A stretch of DNA of 64,000 bases from Rosenbergiella australiborealis (GTDB lineage: Bacteria; Pseudomonadota; Gammaproteobacteria; Enterobacterales; Enterobacteriaceae), in assembly GCF_018494035.1 (NCBI RefSeq), contig NZ_JABBFO010000002.1:248001-312000 (forward strand). Reading direction: 5' to 3'. A program made the translations under genes and the position numbers. The notes beneath the pieces were generated by a model that was not told where the DNA came from, did no database searches, and saw only the letters and a program-made list of their open reading frames with translations. Below, in pieces: positions 9,605 through 21,056 of the stretch (position 1 is its first letter; every line of letters starts with the position of its first letter).

Positions 9605-10090
9605 TTATAAGCGACGCGCTTGCCAGAATACTTTCTGCCAATACATATTGCTCAGTGATGAGCGCATCACCCCACGACTGGTGGAGGCGTGGATAAACTG
9701 ATTTTGGGTATCGTAAATACCAACATGTAATCCACCTTCCCCCCAACCTGTTTTAAAAAAGACTAAATCACCGGGTAAAAGGTCTTTTTTACGAATTTTA
9801 GTGCCTGTCTCGCTTAATTGACGCGTCGTTCTGGGAAGCTGAATTCCAAATCGGTCGCGATAAGTGCGATAAACAAAGCCTGAGCAATCAATACCACTTC
9901 GACTCATTCCACCGTAACGATAAGGGGTGCCTCGCCATTTAACCAGTTGATCGCTCAGTATCATATGGACTTGCCGAGGGTTAGAAAGACGGGAGTCCGG
10001 CGAAGGCGCATGGCTGCTACATCCAATAATGAGAAAAGTAAAAAAAATAGAAATAACTAATCGGCTTCTCAACAGCAATTGTATCAACAT
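9605..10090 (-). CDS. nlpC: NlpC/P60 family lipoprotein
   Basis: This is a cell-wall peptidase of the NlpC/P60 family, probably cleaving D-gamma-glutamyl-meso-diaminopimelate bonds in peptidoglycan peptides. I chose the start MLIQLLLRSR, giving 161 residues, because a lipoprotein signal peptide with lipobox LIIGC (Cys24) follows directly. The longer frame would start inside the upstream ihfA terminator. The catalytic triad is visible: Cys69 in DCSGF, His122 in GGLHVGIY and His134 in FIHAST. In E. coli btuCED separates this gene from ihfA; here nothing lies between them except the ihfA terminator. Confidence 0.93.
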   Translation of the reverse strand: MLIQLLLRSRLVISIFFTFLIIGCSSHAPSPDSRLSNPRQVHMILSDQLVKWRGTPYRYGGMSRSGIDCSGFVYRTYRDRFGIQLPRTTRQLSETGTKIRKKDLLPGDLVFFKTGWGEGGLHVGIYDTQNQFIHASTSRGVMRSSLSNMYWQKVFWQARRL

Positions 10091-10138
10091 AGCCTCACAC
10101 AACTCCTTAATGACGACGATATCGAAAGCCATAGAGAT

Positions 10139-10166
10139 AAAAAAAGCTGCCGAAGCAGCTTTTTTT
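10139..10166 (-). terminator. Terminator after ihfA
   Basis: The perfect inverted repeat AAAAAGCTGC-CGAA-GCAGCTTTTT lies between ihfA and nlpC. T tracts occur on both strands, so it can act in either direction; it ends the thrS-to-ihfA cluster transcript. Confidence 0.85.
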
Positions 10167-10184
10167 ATTATTAGGATGACTGCA

Positions 10185-10484
10185 TTAACCTTTTTTTGGT
10201 ACAGCAGTTTCAACCCGACTTTTCAGTTTCTGACCAGGCCGGAAGGTCACTACTCGGCGAGCAGTGATCGGGATATCTTCACCGGTCTTGGGATTACGTC
10301 CCGGACGTTGGTTTTTTTCCCGCAGATCGAAGTTACCAAACCCAGATAGCTTGACCTGTTCTCCCTTTTCCAACGCACTACGAATCTCTTCAAAGAAAAG
10401 TTCGACTAACTCTTTAGAGTCACGTTTGCTAAGGCCCAATTTTTCAAACAAATATTCTGACATTTCAGCTTTTGTAAGCGCCAT
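10185..10484 (-). CDS. ihfA: Integration host factor subunit alpha
   Basis: IhfA pairs with IhfB to form the sequence-specific DNA-bending protein IHF, used in transcription, replication and recombination. The 99-residue product shows [22 protein letters not shown], the HU/IHF signature [22 protein letters not shown], and the IHF-alpha tail. The beta-arm proline of GRNPKTGE, which intercalates into DNA, is present. The gene starts four bases after the pheT stop, as in E. coli, so it is probably cotranscribed with pheST and may be translationally coupled. Confidence 0.98.
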   Translation of the reverse strand: MALTKAEMSEYLFEKLGLSKRDSKELVELFFEEIRSALEKGEQVKLSGFGNFDLREKNQRPGRNPKTGEDIPITARRVVTFRPGQKLKSRVETAVPKKG

Positions 10485-10488
10485 CGGT

Positions 10489-12876
10489 TCAATCCCTCAA
10501 GGTTGCCTGGAATCGCTCTTTTAACGCTGCAACACAGTCAGCTACCGTGGCAGCAATATCCTCTTCTTCAAGTGTACGCGTGGAATCTTGCAAATGCAGG
10601 CTTATTGCGAGGCTCTTGAAACCTGGCTCAACCCCTTTCCCACGGTATACGTCAAATAAGTTTACGCCAACCAACTGATTTACGCCAACTTTCTTACACT
10701 CTGCGACAATATCTGCTGCATTAACTGTTTCTGAAACGACAACCGCGATATCGCGTCGATTGGCTGGAAACTTAGAAATTGCCGAAGCCTGCGGTATTTC
10801 ACGCTCTGCAATCTTATCCCACAGCAGTTCAAAGACGACGGTACGGCCATTAAGATCGAGCTTACGTTCAAGCTCAGGGTGAATGACACCAATGAGGCCA
10901 ATCACTTCACCCGCTAAAACAATTTCCGCACTCTGCCCGGGGTGAAGGGCACTGTGTGCTGTGCGACGGAAAGAGATATGCTCAGTTTTTCCTGTTAAAT
11001 CAAGAAGAGCTTCCAGATCACCTTTGAGATCGTAAAAATCTACATTTTGACGCTCAATGAGCCAATGTTCGTCGCAGCGAGATCCCGCAATGACTCCGGC
11101 TAATAACATCTCTTGGCGAATCCCTAACGGTGCGTTAGCATCCGGCACAAATCGTAAACCACTTTCAAAGAGACGGACACGGCTTTGCTGACGATTTTGA
11201 TTGTAGACGACCGCATCCAATAGTCCTGTCCATAACGAAAGGCGCATCGCTGACATATCGGCAGAGATAGGACTTGGCAGAATTAAGGCCTCTTGCTCAG
11301 GGTGTAGTAGGCGCTGAGTCTTAGGATCTACAAAGCTGTAGGTGATCGCTTCTTGATAACCTTTATCAACCAATAAGGTTTTGACACGTTGTAATGAGAG
11401 AACTGCCTCACGGTGTTCAGGCATGATCAAACTCGCCTTGACCGGAACATTAGGGATATTGTCGTAACCGTAAACGCGGGCAACCTCCTCCACCAGATCT
11501 TCTTCGATTTCCATATCGAAACGCCAGCTGGGTGCAACAACTTGCCACTGTTGCTCAGACACTGTTACCTGACAACCCAGACGCGTGAGAATATCAGTCA
11601 CCTTATCATCAGCAATGTGATGCCCGATTATCCGGTCAAGTTTATGGCGACGCAGTGTGATTGAAGCAGGCTTAGGTAAATGCGTTGCTGAAGTTTTGTC
11701 AATAATTGGACCTGCTTGACCGCCACAAATATCGATAAGTAATTCTGTCGCACGTTCCATTGCCGCATATTGACCCTCTGGGTCCACACCGCGCTCATAG
11801 CGATGTGATGCATCGGTATGTAGACCAAAGCGGCGAGCTCGGCCCGTTATGGCTAATGGCGAGAAATAGGCACATTCCAGTAACACATGTTGCGTTTTAT
11901 CATTAATCCCGGACGTCTCACCACCGAAAATACCGGCCATTGCAACAGCGTTGTTTTGGTCAGCAATGACAAGAATATCCTCAGCTAATGTAACAGTATT
12001 ACCGTCTAATAACGTGAGTGCCTCACCCGACATCGCCTGACGAACAACAATTTTCTCGTTGAGTTTATCTAAGTCAAACGCATGCATTGGCTGACCACGT
12101 TCGAGCAATACGAAATTAGTAATATCAACAATGGCATCAATTGAGCGAATTCCACAACGACGCAGTTTTTCTTGCATCCATAAAGGTGTCGGAGCATTGA
12201 TGTTAATATTTTCGATAACACGCCCTAAATAACGTGGGCAAGCCTCTTCAGCCTGTACTTCGATAGGGAATTGACGTTGAGTCGTTACCTTAACTGGAGT
12301 CACTGCGGGAGCGGTGAAAGGTAGACCATTCACAACCGCGACATCGCGAGCAATGCCGGTCATCCCCAAACAATCTGCCCGATTCGGGGTGACACTGATT
12401 TCAATAGTATTGTCGTCAAGCTGTAAATAGTGACGAATATCTTGCCCCAGAGGGGCATCGGCAGGAAGCTCGATGATCCCCTCTGATTCCACATCAATCC
12501 CTAGTTCGCTAAATGAACAGAGCATCCCTTCAGAAGGCTCACCGCGTAATTTAGCCGGCTTAATTTTGAAATCACCGGGTAACACTGCCCCGACGGTTGC
12601 GACCGCAACTTTCAGACCTAGACGACAGTTGGGAGCACCGCAAACGATATCCAGAAGACGCTCACCGCCAACATTAATTTTCGTTACACGAAGTTTATCT
12701 GCATTGGGGTGCTGCCCGCATTCGACCACCTCACCCACCACGACGCCATGAAAAACGCCCGCAACAGGATCAACCCCATCAACTTCCAGTCCAGCCATGG
12801 TAATTTGTTCGGAAAGTTGTGCACTTGATAGGGCCGGATTTACCCATTCACGTAACCAGAGTTCACTGAATTTCAT
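10489..12876 (-). CDS. pheT: Phenylalanyl-tRNA synthetase beta subunit
   Basis: PheT combines with PheS into the alpha2-beta2 enzyme that charges tRNA-Phe. The 795-residue protein (E. coli 795) begins with the [14 protein letters not shown] segment and an EMAP-like tRNA-binding domain ([19 protein letters not shown], about residues 44-62). It continues with the B3/4 editing domain, B5 domains and a C-terminal FDX-ACB domain that holds the tRNA anticodon stem. The gap from pheS is 14 bp. Expression follows the upstream pheM attenuator. Confidence 0.98.
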   Translation of the reverse strand: MKFSELWLREWVNPALSSAQLSEQITMAGLEVDGVDPVAGVFHGVVVGEVVECGQHPNADKLRVTKINVGGERLLDIVCGAPNCRLGLKVAVATVGAVLPGDFKIKPAKLRGEPSEGMLCSFSELGIDVESEGIIELPADAPLGQDIRHYLQLDDNTIEISVTPNRADCLGMTGIARDVAVVNGLPFTAPAVTPVKVTTQRQFPIEVQAEEACPRYLGRVIENININAPTPLWMQEKLRRCGIRSIDAIVDITNFVLLERGQPMHAFDLDKLNEKIVVRQAMSGEALTLLDGNTVTLAEDILVIADQNNAVAMAGIFGGETSGINDKTQHVLLECAYFSPLAITGRARRFGLHTDASHRYERGVDPEGQYAAMERATELLIDICGGQAGPIIDKTSATHLPKPASITLRRHKLDRIIGHHIADDKVTDILTRLGCQVTVSEQQWQVVAPSWRFDMEIEEDLVEEVARVYGYDNIPNVPVKASLIMPEHREAVLSLQRVKTLLVDKGYQEAITYSFVDPKTQRLLHPEQEALILPSPISADMSAMRLSLWTGLLDAVVYNQNRQQSRVRLFESGLRFVPDANAPLGIRQEMLLAGVIAGSRCDEHWLIERQNVDFYDLKGDLEALLDLTGKTEHISFRRTAHSALHPGQSAEIVLAGEVIGLIGVIHPELERKLDLNGRTVVFELLWDKIAEREIPQASAISKFPANRRDIAVVVSETVNAADIVAECKKVGVNQLVGVNLFDVYRGKGVEPGFKSLAISLHLQDSTRTLEEEDIAATVADCVAALKERFQATLRD

Positions 12877-12890
12877 TGGATAACCTGCCC

Positions 12891-13886
<996 letters not shown>

Positions 13887-13941
13887 TTATCCAGTCAATC
13901 TGGGAAGTTATGCTATGTAACAATGAATAACGACAAGTCTT

Positions 13942-13973
13942 AAAAACGACAAAGCCTCCTTGATGGAGGCTTT
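13942..13973 (-). terminator. pheST attenuator terminator
   Basis: On the minus strand the RNA forms the stem AAAGCCTCC/GGAGGCTTT with an ATCAA loop, followed by GTCGTTTTT. It lies between pheM and pheS and is the regulated terminator of the attenuator. The upstream strand GAGGCTTTTGCGC (about 14003-14015) is complementary to GCGCGAAAAGCCTC (about 13957-13980), which forms the alternative antiterminator and destroys this hairpin. Confidence 0.9.
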
Positions 13974-14007
13974 TCGCGCGTTTTTTCGTTTCTTATCTCA
14001 TGCGCAA

Positions 14008-14032
14008 AAGCCTCAATTATTTAGAGGCTAAA
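14008..14032 (-). promoter_or_regulatory. pheST attenuator protector hairpin (1:2)
   Basis: AGCCTC at the 3' end of pheM pairs with GAGGCT about ten bases downstream, forming the hairpin that sequesters the antiterminator strand. A ribosome stalled on the Phe codons of pheM would cover its first arm and free the second for antitermination. Confidence 0.75.
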
Positions 14033-14065
14033 GAAAAAAAAGAAACGAAAAAAAACCGTATTCAT
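14021..14065 (-). CDS. pheM: pheST operon leader peptide PheM
   Basis: This is a 14-codon leader peptide, MNTVFFRFFFFFSL, with seven phenylalanines. E. coli PheM is also 14 residues ([14 protein letters not shown]), in the same place between rplT and pheS. When charged tRNA-Phe is scarce the ribosome stalls on the Phe codons and the downstream RNA folds as antiterminator, raising pheST expression. The gene has ATG at 14065-14063 and stop TAA at 14023-14021. It contains two separate runs of eight T residues, an unusual composition even for such leaders. It is too short for normal gene finders. Confidence 0.93.
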   Translation of the reverse strand: MNTVFFRFFFFFSL

Positions 14066-14098
14066 AAGTGGAGTCCAAATTCGAGAGTACAAAATAAA

Positions 14099-14122
14099 AA
14101 AAGGGAGCAAGCTCCCTTTTCT
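14099..14122 (-). terminator. Terminator after rplT
   Basis: On the minus strand AAAAGGGAGC-TT-GCTCCCTTTTTTT is a strong hairpin plus T tract, just after the rplT stop and before pheM. It should separate rplT from the phe genes unless read through. Confidence 0.85.
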
Positions 14123-14128
14123 ACTGAC

Positions 14129-14500
<372 letters not shown>

Positions 14501-14526
14501 TTATATTCTGAAATTAAAAAAATGAC

Positions 14527-14802
<276 letters not shown>

Positions 14803-14814
14803 TTACTTGATGGC

Positions 14815-15360
<546 letters not shown>

Positions 15361-17289
15361 TTATTCCTCCAACTGATGAATACTTCTGCTGCGAATTTCA
15401 TTTTGCAGCTTCTCAATCAATACGTCGACATCGAAAACACCTAAGTCTTTCCCACGGCGGGTACGGACGGCAACTTTGCCTGCCTCGACCTCTTTATCAC
15501 CGCAGACTAACATATAGGGTACGCGACGTAATGTGTGCTCACGGATTTTAAAGCCAATCTTCTCGTTTCTCAAGTCTGCTTTGACTCTAATACCCGCATT
15601 TTGCAATTTTTTGGTCAATTCGTTGACATATTCTGCCTGACTATCGGTAATATTCATCACGACAGCTTGCATTGGTGCTAACCATGTAGGGAAGAAACCT
15701 GCAAACTCTTCGGTTAAAATACCAATAAAACGTTCGACAGAACCCAGTATAGCACGGTGAATCATTACTGGGGTTTGTCGGTCATTATTTTCACCGACAT
15801 AGGTTGCGTCTAATCGTTCTGGCAAAGAAAAGTCGAGCTGTACTGTACCACATTGCCACGCACGATCCAGACAATCATATAAAGTAAATTCGATTTTCGG
15901 GCCATAGAAAGCCCCTTCACCCGGTTGATATTCAAATTCGATATCATTATTTTTAAGCGCTTGAGCCAGATCTTGCTCAGCTTTATCCCATAGCTCTTCG
16001 CTACCAATCCGCTTTTCAGGACGGGTGGACAGTTTCACCACGATCTTTTCAAAGCCAAAAGTGCTGTACATATCATAGACCATACGGATACAGCTATTTA
16101 CTTCATCCAGAATTTGATCTTCAGTACAGAAAATATGGGCATCATCTTGGGTAAAGCCGCGAACACGCATTAAGCCGTGTAAGGCACCCGATGGTTCATT
16201 ACGGTGACAGCTTCCAAATTCCGCCATCCGGAGTGGCAGATCACGATAAGACTTAAGCCCTTGGTTAAAGATCTGCACGTGGCCTGGACAGTTCATCGGC
16301 TTAATGCAGTATTCACGGTTCTCTGAAGACGTCGTGAACATCGCTTCCTTGTAGTTTTCCCAATGCCCCGTTTTTTCCCAGAGTACGCGATCCATCATAA
16401 AAGGACCTTTAACTTCCTGATATTGATACTCTTTGAGTTTGCTGCGTACAAACGTCTCTAGTTCGCGAAAGATGGTCCAGCCATCGTTATGCCAGAAGAC
16501 CATACCGGGTGCTTCTTCTTGCATATGGTAGAGATCAAGTTGCTTACCAATTTTACGATGATCACGCTTCGCCGCTTCTTCTAGGCGCTTCAAATAGGCA
16601 GCAAGCTGCTTTTTATCTGCCCATGCCGTACCGTAGATACGTTGCAGCATTTTATTATCGCTGTTACCACGCCAGTAGGCACCTGCCAACTTCTGTAATT
16701 TGAAGTGATGGCAAAAACGCATATTAGGAACATGCGGGCCACGACACATATCAATATATTCTTCGTGGTGATAAAGACCAGGTTGATCATCACGGTTAAT
16801 ATTTTGGTCAAGAATTTCTATTTTGTAGGTTTCGCCACGCGCTTCAAACGCATCACGGGCTTCCTGCCAACTGACTTTTTTCTTGATAACTTCGTAATTT
16901 TTTTCTGCCAGTTCGTGCATCCGCTTCTCGAGCTTCTCGAGATCTTCCTGCGTCAACGTATGGTCAAGATCGACATCATAATAGAAGCCATTATCGATCA
17001 CGGGACCAATAGCCATTTTGGTGTGTGGCCAGAGTTGTTTAATCGCATGTCCCAATAAGTGCGCGCAAGAGTGGCGTAAGATCTCAATGCCCTCTTCGTC
17101 TTTTGCGGTAATGATTGAGACTTTTGCATCGTCTGTAATAGGATCGACGGCATCAACCAGTTCGCCATTCACACGTCCGGCAATACAGGCTTTAGCAAGA
17201 CCAGGACCGATGTCTTGGGCTATATCCATCACGCTAACGGCATGATCAAAACTACGTTGGCTTCCGTCAGGAAGAGTAATAACTGGCAT
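15361..17289 (-). CDS. thrS: Threonyl-tRNA synthetase
   Basis: ThrRS charges tRNA-Thr and represses its own translation in E. coli. The 642-residue protein (same length) has an N-terminal TGS domain ([16 protein letters not shown] to about residue 61), an editing domain with [10 protein letters not shown], and the class II catalytic core with the zinc ligand region [12 protein letters not shown]. Motif 3 falls in [20 protein letters not shown], and an anticodon-binding domain closes the protein. It heads the thrS-infC-rpmI-rplT-pheST-ihfA cluster; infC begins three bases after its stop. Confidence 0.98.
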   Translation of the reverse strand: MPVITLPDGSQRSFDHAVSVMDIAQDIGPGLAKACIAGRVNGELVDAVDPITDDAKVSIITAKDEEGIEILRHSCAHLLGHAIKQLWPHTKMAIGPVIDNGFYYDVDLDHTLTQEDLEKLEKRMHELAEKNYEVIKKKVSWQEARDAFEARGETYKIEILDQNINRDDQPGLYHHEEYIDMCRGPHVPNMRFCHHFKLQKLAGAYWRGNSDNKMLQRIYGTAWADKKQLAAYLKRLEEAAKRDHRKIGKQLDLYHMQEEAPGMVFWHNDGWTIFRELETFVRSKLKEYQYQEVKGPFMMDRVLWEKTGHWENYKEAMFTTSSENREYCIKPMNCPGHVQIFNQGLKSYRDLPLRMAEFGSCHRNEPSGALHGLMRVRGFTQDDAHIFCTEDQILDEVNSCIRMVYDMYSTFGFEKIVVKLSTRPEKRIGSEELWDKAEQDLAQALKNNDIEFEYQPGEGAFYGPKIEFTLYDCLDRAWQCGTVQLDFSLPERLDATYVGENNDRQTPVMIHRAILGSVERFIGILTEEFAGFFPTWLAPMQAVVMNITDSQAEYVNELTKKLQNAGIRVKADLRNEKIGFKIREHTLRRVPYMLVCGDKEVEAGKVAVRTRRGKDLGVFDVDVLIEKLQNEIRSRSIHQLEE

Positions 17290-17932
17290 TATATATCCTT
17301 AATTGCAGTGGTAACCCACACGACAGGCTACATGCTATATTTGGTTTTATTTTAAAGTCAATGAGTTACAGAGATTATCTGGCACACTTCGCTGATTTGG
17401 TACACAAGCAGGTACACATAGTAAGCGTGATGTTTTCTCTTTTTATCTCTGAGAACACAATGTTACAGGTTAAGTGTGGTGACTTAAAGGGTAAGTTGAA
17501 AACTCTCCTCCGACATATCCGCCTTGGCGATATATTTTCCTGTTTTGCAGATTGGCGTTAAACATTATCGCGAAGGCGAGCGGCTTACCTACTCTGGTAC
17601 ATCGCTATCGCAGCACCGAACAATAGTTTTATGTACTGCCAAAAGGTATTGCTCCAAAAAAATCAATGTAACGCCTATCGTCTATCAGACTAATTATTAT
17701 GGTCATTGTGGTCGTTTTACCACATCATTACGATAGATTTTTAGTCGGGAAATGACGGCTAGGCATCAAGTAAAAAGCATTTTATTTTAGTTGGCAGGAC
17801 ACGACAGAAATTGAAATAGTACTTATCGAATAAAGCCTAAAGCACCCGATAGTCGTTGCTCAATCTCTCGTACAAGTAAGCGGAAAACTTTGTTTATGCC
17901 ACCCGCAAATGACAAGCGCGGGTGGCTATCAC
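17290..17932. other. thrS leader and gene-free stretch
   Basis: No convincing gene is present; two open frames of 66-70 codons on the plus strand lack ribosome sites and recognisable sequence. The last roughly 120 bases before thrS should be its mRNA leader, with a possible -10 element TACTAT on the minus strand at 17423-17418. In E. coli this leader mimics tRNA-Thr and binds ThrRS, but I could not draw that fold with certainty. The repeated GTGTACC in the leader is visible. E. coli has arpB pseudogene and pfkB nearby; neither is here. Confidence 0.5.
17897..17926 (-). terminator. Hairpin downstream of ydiY
   Basis: GCCACCCGC and GCGGGTGGC form a 9-bp GC-rich stem right after the ydiY stop. 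The T tract on the minus strand is weak, so its efficiency is uncertain. Confidence 0.5.
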
Positions 17933-18694
17933 TTACATGGTGTAAGAGAGCATGATAGAGGTTTTAGTATCAGTATGGGCAGGCGCTGAAGAAGGTGGCG
18001 CATTGTTCCATGTTACGTTATAAGCCAGTTTCAGCGAGAAGTTAGTATTAATCGCTACCTGTAACCCGGTTTCTGAGTTCAGGGTAGTATCTTGGCCTAA
18101 AGAACTAAGTACTGAGACACCTTGAACAAATTTCGTGGTATCAGTTAATTGCCATTGGTAGCTCAACGCACCGTAAGCAAGTCCGGTGGTTTTGTGTCCG
18201 CCTTCTTCATAACCGTCATAACGAACGCCTGGACCAACTTCAGCACGTAGTGAATGTACGGGTCCATCAAGAATTTGTCGACCATAACCCGCTACCGCAG
18301 TGTCACGACTTTGATAGCCGTTATAGCGGTCACTCAACCAGGTTGCTTGACCAAACAAGTAATCATCAGCATTTAAGTTATAGCGTGCACGGCCGCCCAC
18401 ACTGTAGGTTTCAGAGGAACGTTCATCATTAGAAGACGTATTGGAAGCGTTACCAAAAAGGCTGTAAGCCATCATGTTTTCAAACCACGTCATGTTCGTT
18501 TGCGCGGTAAAGCTGGAGCTTGTGGTGTTACCACTCTGTGCTAAGTAACCCGCAGATGCGCTGCCATCAAAAGGCTTCTTAGCCGTGGCCGGGTTATCCA
18601 TAGACGTAAAGACAACGGTGTCTGCAAGCGCTTGATGGCTCAATCCACCTAAGCCTAATAATAATGTGAATGCGACTTTATTAAAAACTTTCAT
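17933..18694 (-). CDS. ydiY: YdiY-like DUF481 outer-membrane protein
   Basis: This is a predicted outer-membrane beta-barrel protein of the DUF481 family, function unknown. The 253-residue product has a signal peptide (MKVFNKVAFTLLLGLGGLSHQALA) and alternating aromatic beta strands such as SAGYLAQSGNTTSSSFTAQT and YNLNADDYLFGQATWLSDRYNG. The last strand ends in a barrel-type aromatic context, SIMLSYTM. The location upstream of thrS corresponds to E. coli ydiY. It is monocistronic, followed by a GC-rich hairpin. Confidence 0.85.
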   Translation of the reverse strand: MKVFNKVAFTLLLGLGGLSHQALADTVVFTSMDNPATAKKPFDGSASAGYLAQSGNTTSSSFTAQTNMTWFENMMAYSLFGNASNTSSNDERSSETYSVGGRARYNLNADDYLFGQATWLSDRYNGYQSRDTAVAGYGRQILDGPVHSLRAEVGPGVRYDGYEEGGHKTTGLAYGALSYQWQLTDTTKFVQGVSVLSSLGQDTTLNSETGLQVAINTNFSLKLAYNVTWNNAPPSSAPAHTDTKTSIMLSYTM

Positions 18695-18935
18695 TAAATG
18701 ACCTGTACTGACCTAAATGAGTCCAAAATGCAGAATAGCTGCATACCTGAATGTAAATATAACTCCTCGCTCATCAGCACTTCGCCATTGGGCAGCAAGG
18801 CGATGACTTAGCTGGGTGCGTATCATAGCGATCAATTTTGAAAATAAAAGAGGGTAAAGTGTAAATCAGACGAATAACGATGACAGAGAAAAGAGTCGAT
18901 AAGCGCCCTTAAGCGCTTTTTGTGATGGTAATAAC

Positions 18936-19472
18936 TCAAACTAATGTTAGCCAATGTAGGAGAAAAAAACCTACCACGACTACGATAATTGGCTGAACGT
19001 AGAGAAGGTAGTATTGTCGAAATGGGCTATGATGCGTCAGCTTAACCGATTTGATTTTATTGTCAGAAAAATCCGCCTCCTCACCGAGGACCTGTTCAAC
19101 AATTTTTTGATCTTCTAAACGTTCTTTAACGTAACGATATTGTCGCCATTGTCGTGAACCTGCAGCATTTAATGCCATACCAAAGAAAATGAGTATAAAG
19201 AAAATCCAAAAAACCAGATTTAAATTATCGGCAAAATTGGGTACCGGTGAATAGTGCCAGAATAGGTCTAAAAAAGAGGTATTAAAACGTAACATATCAA
19301 CGAGGACACGAATAAAATCTGATAGCACCGCATTAAACCCAGCGATTTTTTCTCGCTGGCTACTGAGGTAATTAAGCATTGATATCGTGGTGGACAGCGC
19401 CCCGATGATGAAAATACCCCAACCCACGCTTTTTTTAATTATTGCGCTGGTGCGAGCTTGAGAGAGTGTCAT
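18936..19472 (-). CDS. yniB: YniB family inner-membrane protein
   Basis: This 178-residue protein of unknown function resembles E. coli YniB in length and sequence, for example GWGIFIIGALSTTISMLNYL and MLRFNTSFLDLFWHYSPVPNF. Three membrane helices are visible, near residues 17-36, 84-103 and 155-175. It is divergent from the phosphatase gene hxpB, as yniB and yniC are in E. coli. Confidence 0.88.
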   Translation of the reverse strand: MTLSQARTSAIIKKSVGWGIFIIGALSTTISMLNYLSSQREKIAGFNAVLSDFIRVLVDMLRFNTSFLDLFWHYSPVPNFADNLNLVFWIFFILIFFGMALNAAGSRQWRQYRYVKERLEDQKIVEQVLGEEADFSDNKIKSVKLTHHSPFRQYYLLYVQPIIVVVVGFFLLHWLTLV

Positions 19473-19584
19473 AAAAATCGCCTATCGAGTGGGTTAACTG
19501 TTATTAGATAGCATAGCTGATTTGACAAATCGACCTCAGTAGAAACAATAGGCTTTACGATATTATGACTTAGCAGGAGAAATG

Positions 19585-20259
19585 ATGCCCACAACTCATC
19601 CTATTAAAGCCGTTATTTTTGATATGGACGGTATTTTAATCAATTCTGAACCTTACTGGAAAATCGCTGAACAAAAGGTATTTTCCGATCACGGTATCGA
19701 TCCGTCTATTCAACAAAAACTTCCTGATACGACGGGGCTACGCATCGACCAAGTTGTTAAACTCTGGCTACACGTTGCCGAAAACCGTACGGCCAACGCT
19801 GCGCTCATTACACAACAAATTATTGAATTTGTGATCGAGAAAGTAAAAGCTGAACGCCCTCTTTTACCTGGAGTGCACCATGCATTGCAATTATGTCAGC
19901 AATCGGGCGTTAAGATTGGTTTAGCCTCCGCATCGCCAATCTCAATGATCACTACTGTGGTAACTCTTTTTGAGTTACATCCGTACTTTATCACGCTCTC
20001 TTCCGCTGAATCGCTACCTTATAGCAAGCCTCACCCTCAGGTGTATTTAAATGCAGCTAAAGCACTGGGTGTCGATCCCTTACAGTGCCTGGCAATTGAA
20101 GATTCTGTGAATGGTATGATTGCCGCAAAAGCCGCTCGGATGAAGGTAATTACCGTTCCTGCTGAGGAACAAGCACATTGGCCAATCTGGTGTGTTGCCG
20201 ATCGTAAACTCTCCTCGCTCAATGCATTAACGCTGGAAATGCTGCAAGGCAAAAAATAA
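19585..20259 (+). CDS. hxpB: HAD-family hexitol phosphatase (YniC)
   Basis: This is a haloacid dehalogenase-type sugar phosphatase; E. coli YniC/HxpB dephosphorylates 2-deoxyglucose 6-phosphate and hexitol phosphates. HAD motif I is VIFDMDGIL at the N-terminus, motif II falls in GLASASP, the motif III lysine is in YSKPHPQVYL, and motif IV is LAIEDSVNGMIAAKAA. Two ATG codons stand in tandem at 19582 and 19585; the second is better spaced from AGGAGA. Length (224) matches E. coli. Confidence 0.93.
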   Translation: MPTTHPIKAVIFDMDGILINSEPYWKIAEQKVFSDHGIDPSIQQKLPDTTGLRIDQVVKLWLHVAENRTANAALITQQIIEFVIEKVKAERPLLPGVHHALQLCQQSGVKIGLASASPISMITTVVTLFELHPYFITLSSAESLPYSKPHPQVYLNAAKALGVDPLQCLAIEDSVNGMIAAKAARMKVITVPAEEQAHWPIWCVADRKLSSLNALTLEMLQGKK

Positions 20260-20295
20260 GTCGATAACTCTTGTTACAACGTCACTATTCACAAA

Positions 20296-20318
20296 TACTG
20301 TATACTTATCTATACTGG
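20296..20318 (+). promoter_or_regulatory. Degenerate LexA-like element / promoter before ydjM
   Basis: TACTGTATACTTATCTATACTG contains a perfect left LexA half-site (CTGTATA) but no CAG at the expected spacing. It also holds two TATACT -10-like hexamers. ydjM is LexA-controlled in E. coli, which is why the element is noted. Confidence 0.3.
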
Positions 20319-20348
20319 ACGTATTTCCAGATTTAAGTGTATTAATCC

Positions 20349-20936
20349 ATGACCGCCGAAGGCCACTTACTGTTTGCGCTTGCCACTGCTGTTGCGGCTA
20401 AGCGCTACGATTTAACCCCTATTCTCAGTGCTGCCGATTGGTGGCACCTTATACCTGCCTGCTTACTCACTAGCTTACTGCCTGATATTGACCATCCAAA
20501 GTCATTACTCGGTCGGCGATTGCGCTTTATTTCTGTGCCTATTTCGCGAATATTCGGTCACCGAGGATTTACACATAGTTTAATCGCCGTGTTTTTTGGT
20601 GTGTTGTTATTGGTTAATAAACTCCCTAGCGACTTATTCATACCAAAAGACGTCATTCAAGGTATGGTGTTAGGCTATTTAAGTCATATTTTAGCTGACA
20701 TGCTCACCCCTGCCGGGGTTCCTCTGCTTTGGCCTTGTCGTTGGCGTTTTCGTCTACCTATTCTTCCTTCATCAAAATATCCGCAACCTGAGCGCTACTT
20801 CTGCATAGTGCTGTTAACCTTTGCCGTACTTATACCCGAGAGTATGACTCGGCAGTGGGTAGCCGTTGGTACGCAGCAAATGAACCAAACTTGGCAACAA
20901 TGGGCTCCGCTTTTCTCACGTCTTACTCACCAGTGA
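20349..20936 (+). CDS. ydjM: YdjM family metal-dependent membrane hydrolase
   Basis: This is an inner-membrane protein of the YdjM/YfhO-like DUF457 family, annotated as a metal-dependent hydrolase. The 195-residue product has the conserved GHLLFALA start, LPDIDHPKSLLGRR, and HRGFTHSLIA, whose His and Asp residues are the proposed metal ligands. Four hydrophobic segments follow. E. coli YdjM (196 residues) is SOS-induced; here only a degenerate LexA-like element is visible upstream. tcyP is downstream, 120 bp away. Confidence 0.9.
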   Translation: MTAEGHLLFALATAVAAKRYDLTPILSAADWWHLIPACLLTSLLPDIDHPKSLLGRRLRFISVPISRIFGHRGFTHSLIAVFFGVLLLVNKLPSDLFIPKDVIQGMVLGYLSHILADMLTPAGVPLLWPCRWRFRLPILPSSKYPQPERYFCIVLLTFAVLIPESMTRQWVAVGTQQMNQTWQQWAPLFSRLTHQ

Positions 20937-21056
20937 AAAAAATGGTTATAGACTAGAACTTCTCGTTATAAGAAAACATTCAGCCCTTCATGTTACAGTC
21001 TGCCCCTTTTGTAAAATGTGCCACGGGTATATTTGGCACTCTATGTAGAGGTGTTC

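Noticed and set aside
10091-10213. Longer N-terminus for nlpC
   Set aside because: It would run through the ihfA terminator and put 41 residues before the lipoprotein signal peptide.
17290-17420. tRNA-Thr-like operator in the thrS leader
   Set aside because: Expected from E. coli, but I could not draw the anticodon-like stem-loops with confidence from the sequence alone.
17361-17736. Two plus-strand open frames of 66-70 codons upstream of thrS
   Set aside because: No ribosome site, no recognisable protein, and they run antisense through the thrS leader.
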